Shown here: positions 1 to 12,562 of the stretch, in pieces
Layout: each line of letters starts with the position of its first letter
Position numbering within the stretch: the stretch's first letter is position 1
Assembly (NCBI GenBank): GCA_030686995.1
Contig: CM060704.1
Coordinates: forward strand, 168,398,218-168,462,217
Direction of reading: 5' to 3'
Source of the DNA: Artemisia argyi
Lineage: Eukaryota; Streptophyta; Magnoliopsida; Asterales; Asteraceae
Length of the DNA: 64,000 bases
Program-made: the position numbers and the translations under genes
The notes under the pieces: generated by a model
What the model was told of the DNA's origin: nothing
Database searches by the model: none
The model's input: the letters and a program-made list of their open reading frames with translations, nothing else

Positions 1-401
1 TTTATACGCGTGCAAATGGAGTCACACTTATGGACTATAAAGCATCTTATAATTGGAATTTTGACATTATTAGTAGAAATAGCAACTGCTTCTTAAAATT
101 AACAGCATAAACCAAAAACAACAATGACAATCCCGAAAAACTACTATCAATCTACTTGGAACAGATAGATTACCATGACTATATAATTTGTTCTCCAATT
201 TGCAATGGTCATGGCTATTTTATGGAAACAAAACACCCCTTATTAATATGGTGAAATCACAAAACAGAGGTGCTAAAGAATTGTCGTCAAATAACTATGG
301 CACTGTAACCAATAAACTTCATGCTACTAAAAAAAATTATGTTTGAATAACATAACTATCCGAATTGAAAAGTTTAAAACTATCGTTTTGTTGCAGGGTG
401 T
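1..401. other. gene-free flank
   Basis: AT-rich sequence with no coding frame of note and no recognised repeat. It ends where an inverted LTR begins. On the minus strand the LTR would read into this flank, but no primer-binding site follows it, so this is probably the sequence the LTR inserted into. Confidence 0.4.
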
Positions 402-1547
402 TGATGCGTGTGGATTGCAATGCAAAAGTTTTACTTCTCAAGGGATCTTGAGAAGCTTACAATCCCCCCAGACAAGTGTACCTGACCGATGTAGTATGGT
501 GTAGTGGTAAGTACCGGGGGATTGATCGTTCTCCACAGGGAATAGTGTTCGTTAATATTGAAAATGATCTAAACTAGGTCTAGGGGTGAGGGATGATTCA
601 TTTTTTGTATGTTAATATTTAATAGAAAGCAAGTAAAATTCTCGGGTTTTGGAAGAGTGTGCGAAATTAGTTGCTAGTCAACTAACCCAAATACTACAAA
701 TGCAAATAAAAATAAAATAACTGAAAATAAATGTGAGAGACTTCTAATATGGAGACAAACGTGTTTACTTAGGGTTCACTACTCCCTATTTATCTTTTAC
801 TAATTGATAGGTTTGTTATAATTGCGTGGATGTCGGGTTGTATTCCTTAATACCATTCGTGGGGCTGTGTACGATCTTCCCCAACTCTATAAGCTCTTAT
901 CTCCTCCTAAGACGACACGTTAAGCGCCCAATCCTAACGATTATAAACAGTGGCTTATGCATTAAATACAACCAAATAATCGTAGTACACATCCGATTCA
1001 TATTTCTTAGATGTTCAAGCATGTTACCATATAGGAGATTAGCCAGTTTTCTTAAGCCTAACATCGATAAACATCCACCCACAACAATTTATAACAAACC
1101 AATCAATAACTAGGTTTCATTAGACCTAAGCAAACACAAACAAACCTAGCCTAGCATGTTAAAAGAAAGACAAACGTAAGATAAAATCAAACAATACATA
1201 GACATATTGAATGATTGATAGATTACCTATCTTCAATTAATCATGGAAGAAAAAAGGCTTTGAAACCTCAAAATAGCTGCAAAAGTCGACTAGGGTTCGT
1301 ACCCTAAGTTCCTACCAAAAGTCCCCCTTCAATGAATGAAAATTAGAAAAGTATATATAGATTTTACAACTTGACGGCGTCACCTTTTGGGTTGTGACGC
1401 CGTCACCTCACCGTGTTTAGGGTTCATTGATGGCCTAGATCTACTCTTGACGCCGTCTGGTTAAAAGATGTTCTGGGCCGTCTCTTTTTGTGATAACAAG
1501 TGACGCCCATGGTGAAATATAACTGATAAGTGTCTAAATACTCATCA
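402..1547 (-). mobile_element. solo LTR, Athila-type Ty3 family, inverted
   Basis: On the minus strand this block starts TGATGAG and ends CACGCATCA, the same termini as the three LTRs at 44081-55755. It shares with them the R/U5-side text (polyadenylation-side AT tract, the CCCCCGGTACTT segment, the paired GATCC/CGAGA-like stretch near the end). It also carries TGACG/CGTCA palindromes near 1373-1505. The U3 part differs, so it is a diverged subfamily. No internal region, primer-binding site or clear 5-bp target duplication is visible on either side, which suggests a solo LTR left by LTR-LTR recombination. Confidence 0.7.
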
Positions 1548-4500
1548 TTTGATACCCATTTAAAATGCAAAAATAGCTAAAAACACTCAGATATGTCACA
1601 TAATACTGCAAATATCATTGGATTGTGTTTTTATATGTTTCAAGTACAAAAGGATTGAAAACAGATGAAAAATGAGCAAAGTTTAAATAATTGGCAGAAT
1701 CAGTCCCTAAACTTTTAAGAATTGTCAGAAATGATCCTTGGATGATTTATTTTGAAGAAAAGTCAACAACAGTCCCCCAGGAATCAAGGAATGAAAATTT
1801 CTACCCTTGAAGTTCAAGTTTGCTAAAATGGCAAAACAAACCCCTCAAGTTTCATAAATGGCAGAAATGGTCCCTGGTATTCAAAATTGGAAAATTTTCA
1901 TTTATGGCCCTTGTACTATTCAACCTTGGCAAGAAGGACCCTTTTGACAACTTTGGAAAAGTTACACTTCAGCCCCTCAAAATTCAGAAAATACAACATT
2001 GGTCCTTTGGATTATTTACACTAAATAACCAAACGGGTCCTTGTTTCATGTATAACCCAAACAAACAAAACCCTGGCCCAAAAATAAGCCCAACCCACAC
2101 ACCCTTAGTACTAAAACTGGGTCAACACCTGGTCAAACCCAATCCACCTCCTTCTTTCCCTCCTCCCTCATTGCAACCAATCCACCCTGGTATTCCTTAC
2201 CACCTTCCACCTCCTGCTACCACCTTCCACCTTCCACCTCACTACCCCTCCTAGCACACCCATAACCAAACTCGATCCCCTGGGTTTGAACCAGGGGATA
2301 TCACGTATCACTACTACCTCCACCTCCATCTCTCCCACCTGCAACCTGACACCACCATCCCTAGCTCACCCCTACTCTCCTTTCTGTCCTCCCAACTCAC
2401 CACAACCATCCAAGGTGCATTTAATGCCCTAAAAATGCTCCAAGTTACCTGTAAAACTTTTGGCGCCAAAAGTTAATTCAAAGGCTAAGATGTGTTTCAG
2501 TGATCCAACGAACAAGAATATAAGTGGGAAATGATCAGAGAGGCAAGGAAACCCTAATGGTTCACCTATAAAAGGAAGAAGATGCAAGGAGAAATATATA
2601 TAGTTTGTTTAGCTTAACTTTCATGTCGACCTAGTTAAATTACTAAATTCCAGTGTACTTTTTAGTTACAAAGTTGTATCCTTAATGTTTTTAGTGTAAT
2701 AAAAACTCATTTCCATCATCAATTTAATCTTTCTCAGTTAAATTCAGTATGTACAAGTTTTTTCATGAAATTCTCATTGTAGTGTAATCTTATTTAAAAG
2801 GTTGTTTCAGTGTTTCATTAAGTTAATTTAAGCTCATTGGTAAGCTTTTATAAGCTTACAAACTAAATAAATAAGTTAAAAATAAAAAATCAGAGGAAAT
2901 GAAGAAAGAAGCAAGGAGCATGGTTAATAATTGATTGCCCTTGGGTTAGTTGCTTCTTGGGAAGCTTATAGGATTGTTCTTGGTCTCTTGTTCATGGTTT
3001 GCAGCTTGGAAGCTAGTGTAAGCTCATTTCTTAAATATTTGCCTTTTACTGTAGAAATAAGCTTTATGCTCTTCTCTCTGTGTTTTCATGTTTCTTTGGT
3101 ATAGTTAAGTGAAATTATTGCTTAAATTAGACTGCTTGTTCATTAGAATAATTTGTTGCTCAAAATCTCATTTTAACTGTGGAAATAGCATTATAATGAT
3201 TCATGAGAATTTGTTGTTATTAATGGTGTTCATATGTTTAAATCAGTGTATCTTATCATTATATGTTCCTGGGAATCATTGTTAAGGGTTAAATCAGTAA
3301 AACCATTTGAAAATCACAAATCAGTGTTCCTAAAGGGTTGTTTGGATTTAATGATCTCACTGAGTTTCAGTGAGAATTTGTGGTTACCTGTGTTTGATAC
3401 ATGTTGCTCTAGCTTCATTTAGGTCACTTAACTCATGAAATCCAGTGCTTACTTGTAAGAAAGTCAAAATCACTCTTTGATCCAATTTACTTGTTCACTG
3501 TTAGATTTTAGGTTGCTTAATCTAATCATATCATTGTATAAGTTAGTAATAAAGCTTAAATTAGTCTCATATTAACATATAACATCATAATCAGTAAGTA
3601 GGAATCAATCAAAGTTCATATAAGTCAACCTTAGTTCAAAAGCTCAAAAAGTCAAATTGCATACTTTGACAGAAAATCCATTTATACTTGTAATTTTCAT
3701 AATCTCAATTTTCAGTTTTAGCTTTTGAGCTTTTAGATTATTAATATTTAACAGTTTAGCTTATTAGTTCATATTTTTGCTTAATTTTTAGATTTTGTTT
3801 AACTGCTTATTTGGTAGCTTCTTTTAGAAAGTTTTTCACAAACCTCCCCTGCACCAGGGGAGTTTGGTTTATAAGCTGATTTTCATAAGCTCCTTATAAG
3901 CTCATTATTGCATCTTATCCTAAGATATTTGTTATTTTGAGATGCCCTTCTAGCTATCTTTCTATGCATATGCTTAAATTTTACTTATGTGCTTATTTGT
4001 GTGCTTAATTTGTACCATCAAATCATCACCATTTAACCTCTTACACTGAGTCATCAGTGTAAGTAGGCTAAATTCATAAGCTCTCTGTGAGCTTATTGGT
4101 GGGTCCCACTATGAGATCTTGGGCTTTGTGAGAAGCTCATACACCAAGCTTGTTAGATCAAAGCTTATCTTTGGCTTCTGAGCTTTTGCCCCAAGCTCAA
4201 ATTTGGCCTGCTACTTGGCTCATCAGGACTGTTTGGAACAGTTATTATTGGATTTGCTTATTCTATCTTATAGCTTATTTCAATGTGCTTTTTCCATTGG
4301 ACTTGCTTTTTCCTTCACTCACCCTTCACTCACTTCCTTTTTCTTTTTTCTTTTTTATTTTTAAATTCCATTAAAATTAAAAAAAAAAAACTAAAAATCC
4401 ATTAAAATTAAAATAAATAAAAAAAGCTGGTGAACTAATAAGAATGGTGAACTAATAAAAAAAGCTGAGTTCAAAACTCAAATTGGTGAACTAATAAGAA

Positions 4501-5323
4501 TGTTTGGGCCAAACTAGATTTCTCATCTTAATGGGCTTAACTATTGGGGCTTTGTAATTTATTTACTAAACGATTTCTAGCTATCCAGTCTTCGTCTCCC
4601 ACATCTAACATCCTTGTAAAACACAAAATCTAAAATTTTTAAAACCTGCAACTCTATTAAAATAACATGGCTGCCAAGGAAAAAACCTTCCAGATCTAGT
4701 CATCATCCCCAACGGTCAAAAACTAAGTCTCCAACGTTCCAATTTTCTTCTTCTCCCCTGCGTGACTTCTTCACTCACGGTAAGCTTGCCATGCGGTAAT
4801 GGAGGGCCGACGGCGGTGTTCCCGTGCATGAGGGATCCCGCCCCGCACCTTACCATACCCACTCCCACCGCTCTAAGCAAAAACCTCTAGGTGAACACAC
4901 AAAAATAAAAATTGGCAACAATAAAGCATGAGCCAACAAAACTACACTAAAATACTAGTGAACAATTCATTTGTCCCACTCTTCTCGTATGGATAGAATT
5001 TGTAGAAAGATTAGAATGGCTTATTTAAGGGCTGTCTTTTAATTCTTAAAAAACTTAAACAACCAACCCAATCGATGTATCAATTGAACAATTTACTTGA
5101 ATTCTCTGCTCACCATTTAAGATTTGAAGTCAATAGTTGGTTTGTGTAACAGATTTGAAACAATTTACTTGGTACTTAGACCAACAAATCGATTTGATTT
5201 TGTGTTGGTCTATCATATACCCTAAAACGGACTCATTACTAAAATTATACAAATGCTATCTTATCTTAAGATATGAATACATGTATCAGTCAAAAAAGTA
5301 CAATTACAATTACATTTTTTGTA
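1548..5323. other. gene-free, repeat-like DNA
   Basis: No supported gene. A TATAAAAGG at 2567-2575 resembles an LTR promoter, and the 1700-2250 stretch has phrase-like repeats on 'cagtccc/gtccct' typical of retroelement non-coding DNA. From 2820 to 4200 the sequence is crowded with AAGCTTA/TAAGCT words. Two hairpins share the stem CCCCTGG/CCAGGGG (2278-2298 and 3844-3862). A GC-rich patch at 4790-4870 is unexplained. I could not identify element boundaries. Confidence 0.4.
4429..4501. repeat. short tandem motif ggtgaactaataa x3
   Basis: Three near-identical copies of a 13-base word occur within 73 bases, two adjacent and the third after a 30-base spacer. Confidence 0.6.
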
Positions 5324-5681
5324 TGTTGATATAAATAATGTTTGTGAATATTATTAATATTTCTCAATAAACCTATGTTTTGATAATCACAAAACTTAAA
5401 TCAAATTAAGTCAAGAATAAGACATAAACAAGTATTTGGTGACAAATATTTACCTCTACATCTTATATCACTTAAGGTATGCATAAACTTAGTAACTTAT
5501 GCATTACATGATCAAAGGAAATTTTATATTAATACATAACATTATATAAAATGATTTTAACATTTTATATATATTTGTAAATCATTTTTGGTAAAGCTTT
5601 ATTAAACCACAAAAATATGATTTCAAATTTCCAACCAAAAAGGGCAAATTTTATCCAGAGAATCTTTTCAAACGTTCAGGA

Positions 5682-5758
5682 GGGCGGCCCCCTTAATTTT
5701 ACTAGGCAGCCCCCTTAATCATTAAGGGGACCGACCAACAATTAAGGGGACCGGCATG
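5682..5758. repeat. palindromic GGCCCCCTTAAT cassette, copy 1
   Basis: Two forward words of the form GGCGGCCCCCTTAAT are followed by two reverse words ATTAAGGGGACCGG. The block can fold into a long stem and lies 25 bases upstream of the LTR TATA box. Related blocks occur at 9484-9556, 12292-12371 and in the 3' LTR near 14003-14078. Confidence 0.85.
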
Positions 5759-5782
5759 CTCCCGAACAGTATTTTCTGGCCC

Positions 5783-5790
5783 TATAAATA
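5783..5790 (+). promoter_or_regulatory. LTR TATA box
   Basis: TATAAATA about 0.8 kb before the LTR end, immediately after the palindromic cassette. The same box is present in the 3' LTR at 14105-14112. It is the likely core promoter for the genomic RNA. Confidence 0.65.
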
Positions 5791-6599
5791 TTGGATCATT
5801 TCACATATTTTTCTCACCTTTTTGCACTATAAACTTTCTGATCCAATCCTCTTCTCTAGATCTAAAATCCTTTGATCATATATTTCATAAGTCTTTGTTT
5901 CCAAGTGATCCAAAGCTTCATCCATTCAAGTGCAAGAAGAAGAACACTTCTCTACATCCATCTTATTGTAGTGGTGTTGTGTATAACTAGTTTCATATAG
6001 TACTAGTGATAGCTATTTGTTAAGGTGTTGTGAATACTTGTTGATTGTAGAATCTTGGTGTGTTGTAAACTAGTTTAGTAGTAGTGACTTAGTTGTGCAT
6101 AGAAGAAGGTGTGAAGATTGATAAGGTGTGAAGACGGTGTGAAGTCTTGAAGAAGGTGTGAAGGTGTGATTAAGGTGTGAAGATCACGTGGTGTGATATT
6201 TGGTGTGAGATTGGTTCTAGCTACGATTAGAACTCGACATTTAGCTTAGTGTCGTTAACTTGTGTAAGCCAAGGTGTGTAAGGTTTCTCCACCATAAGGA
6301 GTTTGTTGACATAGTGGAGAAAACTCTCGAGTGTGGTACTCGGGGAGTGGAGTAGGGCAAGGAAGGTGTCCTTGTAGCCGAACCACTATAAATTCGCGTG
6401 TTGTGGTTTGATCTTTCTAACTCTATCTTTTCTTCATTATATTTCAATACTTTCAATATTAGTTTAGACTTGCTCATATTGGTTGTTGCTTGAATTCACT
6501 TAAGATCGAATCGAAAGTTTTTATAACCAACAAAATATTTTGGAAATAAATTTAAAAAGACATAAAACTATTCAACCCCCCCTTCTAGTTTTCCACAAT

Positions 6600-6612
6600 T
6601 GGTATCAGAGCC
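6600..6612 (+). other. primer-binding site, tRNA-iMet
   Basis: TGGTATCAGAGCC lies two bases after the LTR end. This is the standard plant copia primer-binding site, complementary to the 3' end of initiator methionine tRNA. Confidence 0.95.
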
Positions 6613-6664
6613 ACGTCGAGCAAGATTTTTAAAATATATTGTATTTTAAAACTTGTAACGATCT

Positions 6665-8521
6665 ATGGAATCTGAAAAATATTTAGAAGGGCAATCTATG
6701 CAAAGACCACCACTATTTGAAAGTAATAGATTTTTATATTGGAAAAATCGATTCGAAACTTATGTGAAGTCAAAAGATCTAGATCTTTGGCATGTTATTA
6801 CTAATGGTGATTTTTTACCTATTCAAAATAACCCGGAAACTAAGAAAGATGAAATAGTACCTTTTGAAAAACAAAATGATGATTTAAAAAGAAAACTTGC
6901 TAAAAATAATGAAGCAAAAATGGTTATTTATAATGCGCTACCACGTAAAGAGTACGAAAGGATCTTTATGTGTGAAACCGCAAAAGAAATTTGGAACTCT
7001 TTACTAATAACTCACCAAGGTAATAGTCAAGTCAAAGATAATAAGATAGATCTACTTGTTCAACAATACGAGCAATTCACGATTCCGGAAGAGGAATCAA
7101 TTGACAATGCTTTTGCTAGATTTAACACTATCATCACAAGTTTAAATGCACTTGATGAGAATTTTTCTAGTAAGAATTTTGTTAGGAAGTTTCTTAGGGC
7201 TCTTCATCCAAAATGCCGAGCTAAAGTGACGGCTATTGAAGAATCGAAGAATTTGTCAACTTTGCAACTTGACGAATTAATTGGAAATCTAAAAGTCTAC
7301 GAAGTGATCATTAAAAAGGACTCCGAAATGGTCAAGGAAAAACGAGAGCAAAGCAAGTCGATCGCCTTAAAAGCTAGAAAGGAATCTAGTATCGAAGATA
7401 GCTCATCTTCCGAAAGTGATGACGAAGAATACGCCATGGCCGTAAGAGATTTCAAGAAATTCTTCAAAAGGCGAGGAAGATTCGTAAGACAACCGTACGA
7501 CGAAAAGAAAACATTTCAAAAGAGTAAAGATGACAAGAACAACAAGATTGAAAGAAAGTGTTTCAAGTGCGGAGATCCAAATCACCTTATTGGAAAATGT
7601 CCAATGATGACAAGAGATCAAAATCAAAGAGCATTTGTTGGAGGTGCTTGGAGTGATAGTGATGATGATGAGAATGAAACGACAAAGGAAGAAAAATGTC
7701 TCATGGCGAATACATCAAATGAGGTACGTTCCGAAACCGAATATTTTAGTGATGAAAGTATATCATTAGATGAAAAAGATCTAGATAATGAATATATTAA
7801 ACTATGCAAACTAGGACAACTAGTAATGACCAAAAACAAATCACTAAAATACATTAACAATCAATTAGAAAATGAAGTACTTGAATTAAAAATTAAAATA
7901 CATCAACTAGAAAAAGGTAAAGAAATTTTTGAAGAATGTAAATCATGTCAAGAACTTAAAGGTGAAAACGAAATGCTTAGGAAAGAAATTCGCAAACTTG
8001 ACAAATTTGAAAATAGTAGTCAATCACTTAGTAAAATAATAAGTATTCAAAGAACGTCCGGAGACAAAACCGGCTTAGGATTTAATTCAAATGAGGCTTC
8101 ATCAAGCAAGACTAAAAATGTAAAATTTGAAAGTGAACTCAACAAACAAAAACCTTTAGAATCTAATCCTAAGTATATACTTATTAATGATAAGAAAATA
8201 CCTCTTGCCAATGATGAAGAAGTTAAAGATTTTTATAAACCGTCTTTAAAGACCGAAGTAGATTTGTCTAAACCCAAAATAAGATCTAAAACTCCATCAC
8301 CTAGAAAACCAAATAATTCTCATCCTAGGTCTAAAACACCTCAACCAAGAAGAAATCAAAATAGACAAAACTATAATAACAATAGTAATCAAATGTGGAA
8401 CTACCAACAAAGCTACAATCCTTGGGGCATTCTACCACCTTTCATGCACCCGAGTCAAATGTTAAACATGTTTGGACCAAATAACTTTGGACCAAAAGGA
8501 CAATGGAGATCAAATGGCTAG
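6665..8521 (+). CDS. copia gag polyprotein
   Basis: The nucleocapsid/capsid protein of the element packages its RNA into virus-like particles in the cytoplasm. The 618-residue frame is intact. The N-terminal half has the copia gag (UBN2-like) pattern: [12 protein letters not shown] near residue 25, [12 protein letters not shown] near 110, and a helical capsid region to about 215. A zinc knuckle of CX2CX4HX4C form, [14 protein letters not shown], starts at residue 299. An acidic segment and a predicted coiled coil (about 385-450) follow, then a basic Ser/Pro/Asn-rich tail. The ATG is 53 bases after the primer-binding site, as expected. No protease or pol frame follows, so the ORF stands alone. 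The reading frame shows no break, unlike the next ORF. Confidence 0.93.
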   Translation: MESEKYLEGQSMQRPPLFESNRFLYWKNRFETYVKSKDLDLWHVITNGDFLPIQNNPETKKDEIVPFEKQNDDLKRKLAKNNEAKMVIYNALPRKEYERIFMCETAKEIWNSLLITHQGNSQVKDNKIDLLVQQYEQFTIPEEESIDNAFARFNTIITSLNALDENFSSKNFVRKFLRALHPKCRAKVTAIEESKNLSTLQLDELIGNLKVYEVIIKKDSEMVKEKREQSKSIALKARKESSIEDSSSSESDDEEYAMAVRDFKKFFKRRGRFVRQPYDEKKTFQKSKDDKNNKIERKCFKCGDPNHLIGKCPMMTRDQNQRAFVGGAWSDSDDDENETTKEEKCLMANTSNEVRSETEYFSDESISLDEKDLDNEYIKLCKLGQLVMTKNKSLKYINNQLENEVLELKIKIHQLEKGKEIFEECKSCQELKGENEMLRKEIRKLDKFENSSQSLSKIISIQRTSGDKTGLGFNSNEASSSKTKNVKFESELNKQKPLESNPKYILINDKKIPLANDEEVKDFYKPSLKTEVDLSKPKIRSKTPSPRKPNNSHPRSKTPQPRRNQNRQNYNNNSNQMWNYQQSYNPWGILPPFMHPSQMLNMFGPNNFGPKGQWRSNG

Positions 8522-8777
8522 ACAAACATTCCTTGAGGCAATCTTGGTTTTTCTCTCAACATGGACTTTTTTCAAAGTCTATTTTTCATCTTGATGATGT
8601 TGAAGATTTCTTTTGAAGACCACCGGGTACGCCATTCTTTCACAACTCATTGCCATGCTTAGATAAATATGTATTGTTTGATTTCGTCAATTTTTTAGAT
8701 ACAATTTGTCATTGTCTTCTATGTGTTAGAATCACATATATACTTATATATACATATATATACTATTATACGTAATA

Positions 8778-8779
<2 letters not shown>

Positions 8780-8846
<67 letters not shown>
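8780..8846. repeat. (AT)n microsatellite
   Basis: Uninterrupted TA repeat of about 67 bases, 260 bases after the gag stop. Confidence 0.95.
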
Positions 8847-8852
<6 letters not shown>

Positions 8853-9139
8853 TATTCACTTGCACATAACCTAGATACGTCATTTGTTGACTTTCTAGAA
8901 CTCCAAGAAATCGTTCTTTATCGAACCCTTTCTTTCCCCCTCTCTCGATATTCTAGTAAGTCCTCTTTTAGGAGACTCATGATGATGAAGGGATATGAGT
9001 CAAGTGGACTTTTATAATGCAAGAACGCCTTCGCACATGAACACTATGGATGAAACAAACTCCTCTCGCCAAGTATATCCTATCTCCGTTACTATCCTTC
9101 AAATCTCACTCATCAACCCATCCTTCAAACACACTTATA

Positions 9140-9246
<107 letters not shown>

Positions 9247-9483
9247 TTATTCACATATTCCCGAACACACCTCAAACCCTTCATCAACTTAACACTTTGA
9301 TCATTTTATCCAAAAATTGTCAAAGGTATATTTTAATTATCGAAACGGTAATTAAAAGTTGTTAAGTATCTTATCATCGTGCCAATAGACATTTACGTAT
9401 TTTTGATATATTATAAATCTAAGTATATATGTATAAATATTTTTGTTCCAGAAACGAATTCCGCGAAATTTGGAAAATTTCAA

Positions 9484-9556
9484 AGGCGGCCCCCTTAATG
9501 ATTAAGGGGACCGGCTTGTTATCGAGGGCGGTCCCCTTAATGTTTAAGGGGGCCGG
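9484..9556. repeat. palindromic GGCCCCCTTAAT cassette, copy 2
   Basis: Two adjacent near-perfect palindromes: GGCCCCCTTAAT with ATTAAGGGGACC, then GGTCCCCTTAAT with TTTAAGGGGGCC, followed by GGCCATCTG. The block lies upstream of the leader of accessory ORF 1. Confidence 0.85.
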
Positions 9557-10639
9557 CCATCTGAGAGTATCCAAATCCGTTTTTCCTTCTTAATTCCATT
9601 CCCAAACACTCCATTCACTCATTTGTTCTTCCCCACTGCTACTGAGTACGAACCAAAACCACCAAAAACTTCAAAATCCTCCATCATATCACCAATCCGG
9701 GGTTGTTTCGCAAGGGGCAAGCATCAACCAAACATATAACAACATCTTTTGTAAGTTTTCCAACATGCATTTCATCACATTTCATTCAATTTAGTGTCTA
9801 ATCAATAATTATGCATTTTATTAAAATTCATTTTAATTCAATTTTAAGTGTAATTGAAGCTAGAAATTGAACTACCAAATGCTCCCCATAGGATTAGGAT
9901 GATGTTTTGCAACTCAAAATTAGTATAACATATCATCTTGTCAAAATCATTAATCGCCCATAAACCCTAGTCGAATTTTATTTTTCATAAGTCACATTGT
10001 TGATATAACTCTTAAAAACCATTTAAAACTTACTACATTACGTTGTTTTAACAATCTAAACAATCAAAGCATACTTTTCAAGTTGTTGTTAAATGGTTCA
10101 TGAAGTCAACATGGGCGTTTGGTTCATGAACAAACCATAACCATATGAAGTTATTTGAAACCTATAACTAGCTTATAAGTTTTGTTAATAATACTAAAAT
10201 CAATAGAGGTCATCAAGATATATAATCAATATATATATTGATATTTTTAGGATATTGTTGTCTAGTTAAGGGAGCGTTTGGTTTATCTTTAAAATGATAA
10301 TTTTGAAAACTAAAATTCGCATTTCAATCTTTTAAACAAGCTTATGTTGCGTCAAACTTTTACGAAATGGAAGATATATAATCTAATATATATCTAGCCT
10401 TATTTCGAAATGAATTATGATATCATACCCTTTTGATATTGTACATTCTAAACAAGTTTAAAATCAAAATAAAAGGAACATCATGAAACTACTTCATTAA
10501 ATATTTTTTTTGTCGAAGTAAAATTTCGTTCCACACATATTGCATATAATTATATATATACATATATATATATATATAAACAATATATGCATGATGGTTG
10601 TTTTTATATTAATTTTATTCTTGTTGTTATTTTGTTTAG

Positions 10640-11857
10640 GTGAAAATGCCTAAGACCACGGTTGGTGATGTATCCAAAACCAAACAATACATTCCAAATG
10701 TCTCTTCTACTCCCGGCATGTCCCCTTCAGTTGCATGTTTCTATCGTCCCATTGAAAATAGGAACATTCACGAAGGACGAATTGTCGATCCATCCTTCTA
10801 TGAAAATGATCAAACTGAACGAATGTTCACCAATATTCGTTTTGAATGTCTTCTCCAAATCAACGAACCTATCATCCCCCGTTTTATCCTCGACTTCCAT
10901 AGCCAAGTGACGGTGCAAACCGATCCCTATGGTCATCTCCTCATTTCCTTCATGATTCAAAATCAATTCATCACTCTTTCTCTTGCTCAATTTGGGCAAA
11001 TTCTTAGAATTCCATTCAACGGCCAAGCCGTTTTCTCAAATGAATGGGATCTTTCCACTCTTGAAATAAATCGTCCTCAGGATGGCCCCTACTATTCTGA
11101 GATTCCTAGTCCTGAAGACATTCGTCGAATGCTTGAACTAGAACGTCGTACGACTAGTCGAGTAATCAAGTCGAAGAATGTCGATATTCATGCCAATCAA
11201 ATCCTCCTCAAAGAGCTAAGCCAAGATATGAAGAAGTGGGAAGAAATCATTCGAGAGAATGCTTTTGGTACTGGTGGTCACCGTGATCATGTCACGGCGA
11301 GCATTGCCCACATGCTTTATTGTGTTATTGTTGAAGAGCAATATAACTTGGCTTATCTTTTTATTCATTGAATCATGTTCGCCAAAAACACCACAAATGC
11401 AAATCTTCCTTACGGTATGTTTCTCACACGACTTTATCGTTATGTGATGGAACATTACCCACATCTTCAAAGAGACTACTACGTTCACATCCTTCCTACT
11501 TTGAACCAACTTACTCTTGTTCGTACTCGCCGTCCTCGTAGTGACAAAGGAAAATCTCGTGTTCCCTTGTACTCTAGGGGTCGTGGTTCTACATCTCATC
11601 GTGATGACGATGATGATGAGGAGGAAGACACCTCACGTGTTAGTACTCCCTCCCCCACGACCTTTGTTGAAGATCTTTCCGATCTTGATGATACCGAATA
11701 TCAAATTCCTCTTCCTCATGAACGTACCGATGAGCTTCTATTCACTCGTCAAACGTCTATCATCAATCGTCAACAACAAATGCATGAAGAACTTCGAGGG
11801 GGATTCAAATCCATTGGGAAGATGTTTAGGAAGATGGTTGGAAAGAAGAAGAAGTAG
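10640..11857 (+). pseudogene. copia accessory ORF 1, broken by one in-frame TGA
   Basis: One frame of about 405 codons is interrupted by TGA at 11369-11371 and resumes at once at 11375. The product resembles an accessory protein I know from Asteraceae retroelements (putative plant transposon-protein type). It has an N-terminal region with FLLISFMIQ-like hydrophobic pieces, then the conserved sequence NLAYLF before the stop and LPYGMFLTRLYRYVMEHYP after it. The tail is acidic (DDDDDEEED) and then basic, ending GKKKK. Function is unknown. The stop could be a C-to-T change of an arginine codon at a CpG, or a recoded codon; decay is simpler. The ATG lies seven bases after a splice-acceptor-like TTTGTTTAG. 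Confidence 0.75.
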
Positions 11858-12060
11858 AAGATTTTGATGTATTGCTACTTATTATGTGTTTTTAATTTGA
11901 CATTTGTATGGTTTGTTACTTGTCCGACTTACTCGGAAATACTTGTGTTAGCTCTTGTTCATCTCTTGAATAATTTTTTAGTCTTTGAACAATTATCATG
12001 CTATGCTATGCTTCTTTTCTAATATGGATTATAATATGTTAATTTGCATGCAAAATTTGG

Positions 12061-12175
<115 letters not shown>

Positions 12176-12291
12176 TATATATCATCATTCCTAGTGTATA
12201 TGCTTCTAATAGAGCTTGCTGGAAAAACAAACTTGAAAAATGGCCAAATTCTGCAAATTTTGGGTTTCTGGTCGTCTGGGAAAACACCAGA

Positions 12292-12371
12292 TGGGCGGCC
12301 CCCTTAATTCCCTAGGCGGTCCCTTTAATGATTAAGGGGGCCGGCATACAATTAAAGGGACCGGCCATCTG
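12292..12371. repeat. palindromic GGCCCCCTTAAT cassette, copy 3
   Basis: Same order as the LTR copy: forward, forward, reverse, reverse. The symmetry extends outward, with CCAGATGG just before and CCATCTGG just after, giving an inverted repeat of roughly 80-90 bases. Confidence 0.85.
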
Positions 12372-12509
12372 GAACTGGGTTTACTGTATTCTTTTGCATC
12401 TTGTGAATCCTTTCTCTAGTTTCAGCTACCATTTCCCATTTTGACCCAACTGATTTTAGAATCTCTTTCAACCATTTCAAACATTTACCTAAATCATCCA
12501 ATTCCATAC

Positions 12510-12517
12510 TATAAATT
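12510..12517 (+). promoter_or_regulatory. TATA box before accessory ORF 2
   Basis: TATAAATT stands 45 bases upstream of the ATG at 12563 and about 140 bases after cassette 3. Spacing fits a short leader, so this ORF could be transcribed on its own rather than from the LTR. Confidence 0.45.
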
Positions 12518-12562
12518 CCCTCCATTTTCACCATTCTTCATCTCATCATTCATCATATCATC

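Larger units (their letters stand above)
5324..6597 (+). repeat. 5' LTR of copia element
   Basis: Starts TGTTGATATAAATAATG and ends TTCCACA, directly before the primer-binding site. It contains a palindromic cassette at 5682-5758, a TATA box at 5783 and a tract of 'aaggtgtgaag' near-repeats at 6100-6215. Confidence 0.93.

Noticed and set aside
826..1113. 95-codon ORF and its antisense partner in the first kilobase
   Set aside because: It lies inside the inverted LTR and has no protein-like pattern.
1820..2254. 144-codon ORF rich in Pro and Lys
   Set aside because: Low-complexity frame in retroelement-like non-coding DNA; no family resemblance.
6241..6477. Minus-strand ORF duplicated at 14563-14799
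   Set aside because: Antisense frame within the two LTRs; duplicated only because the LTRs are.
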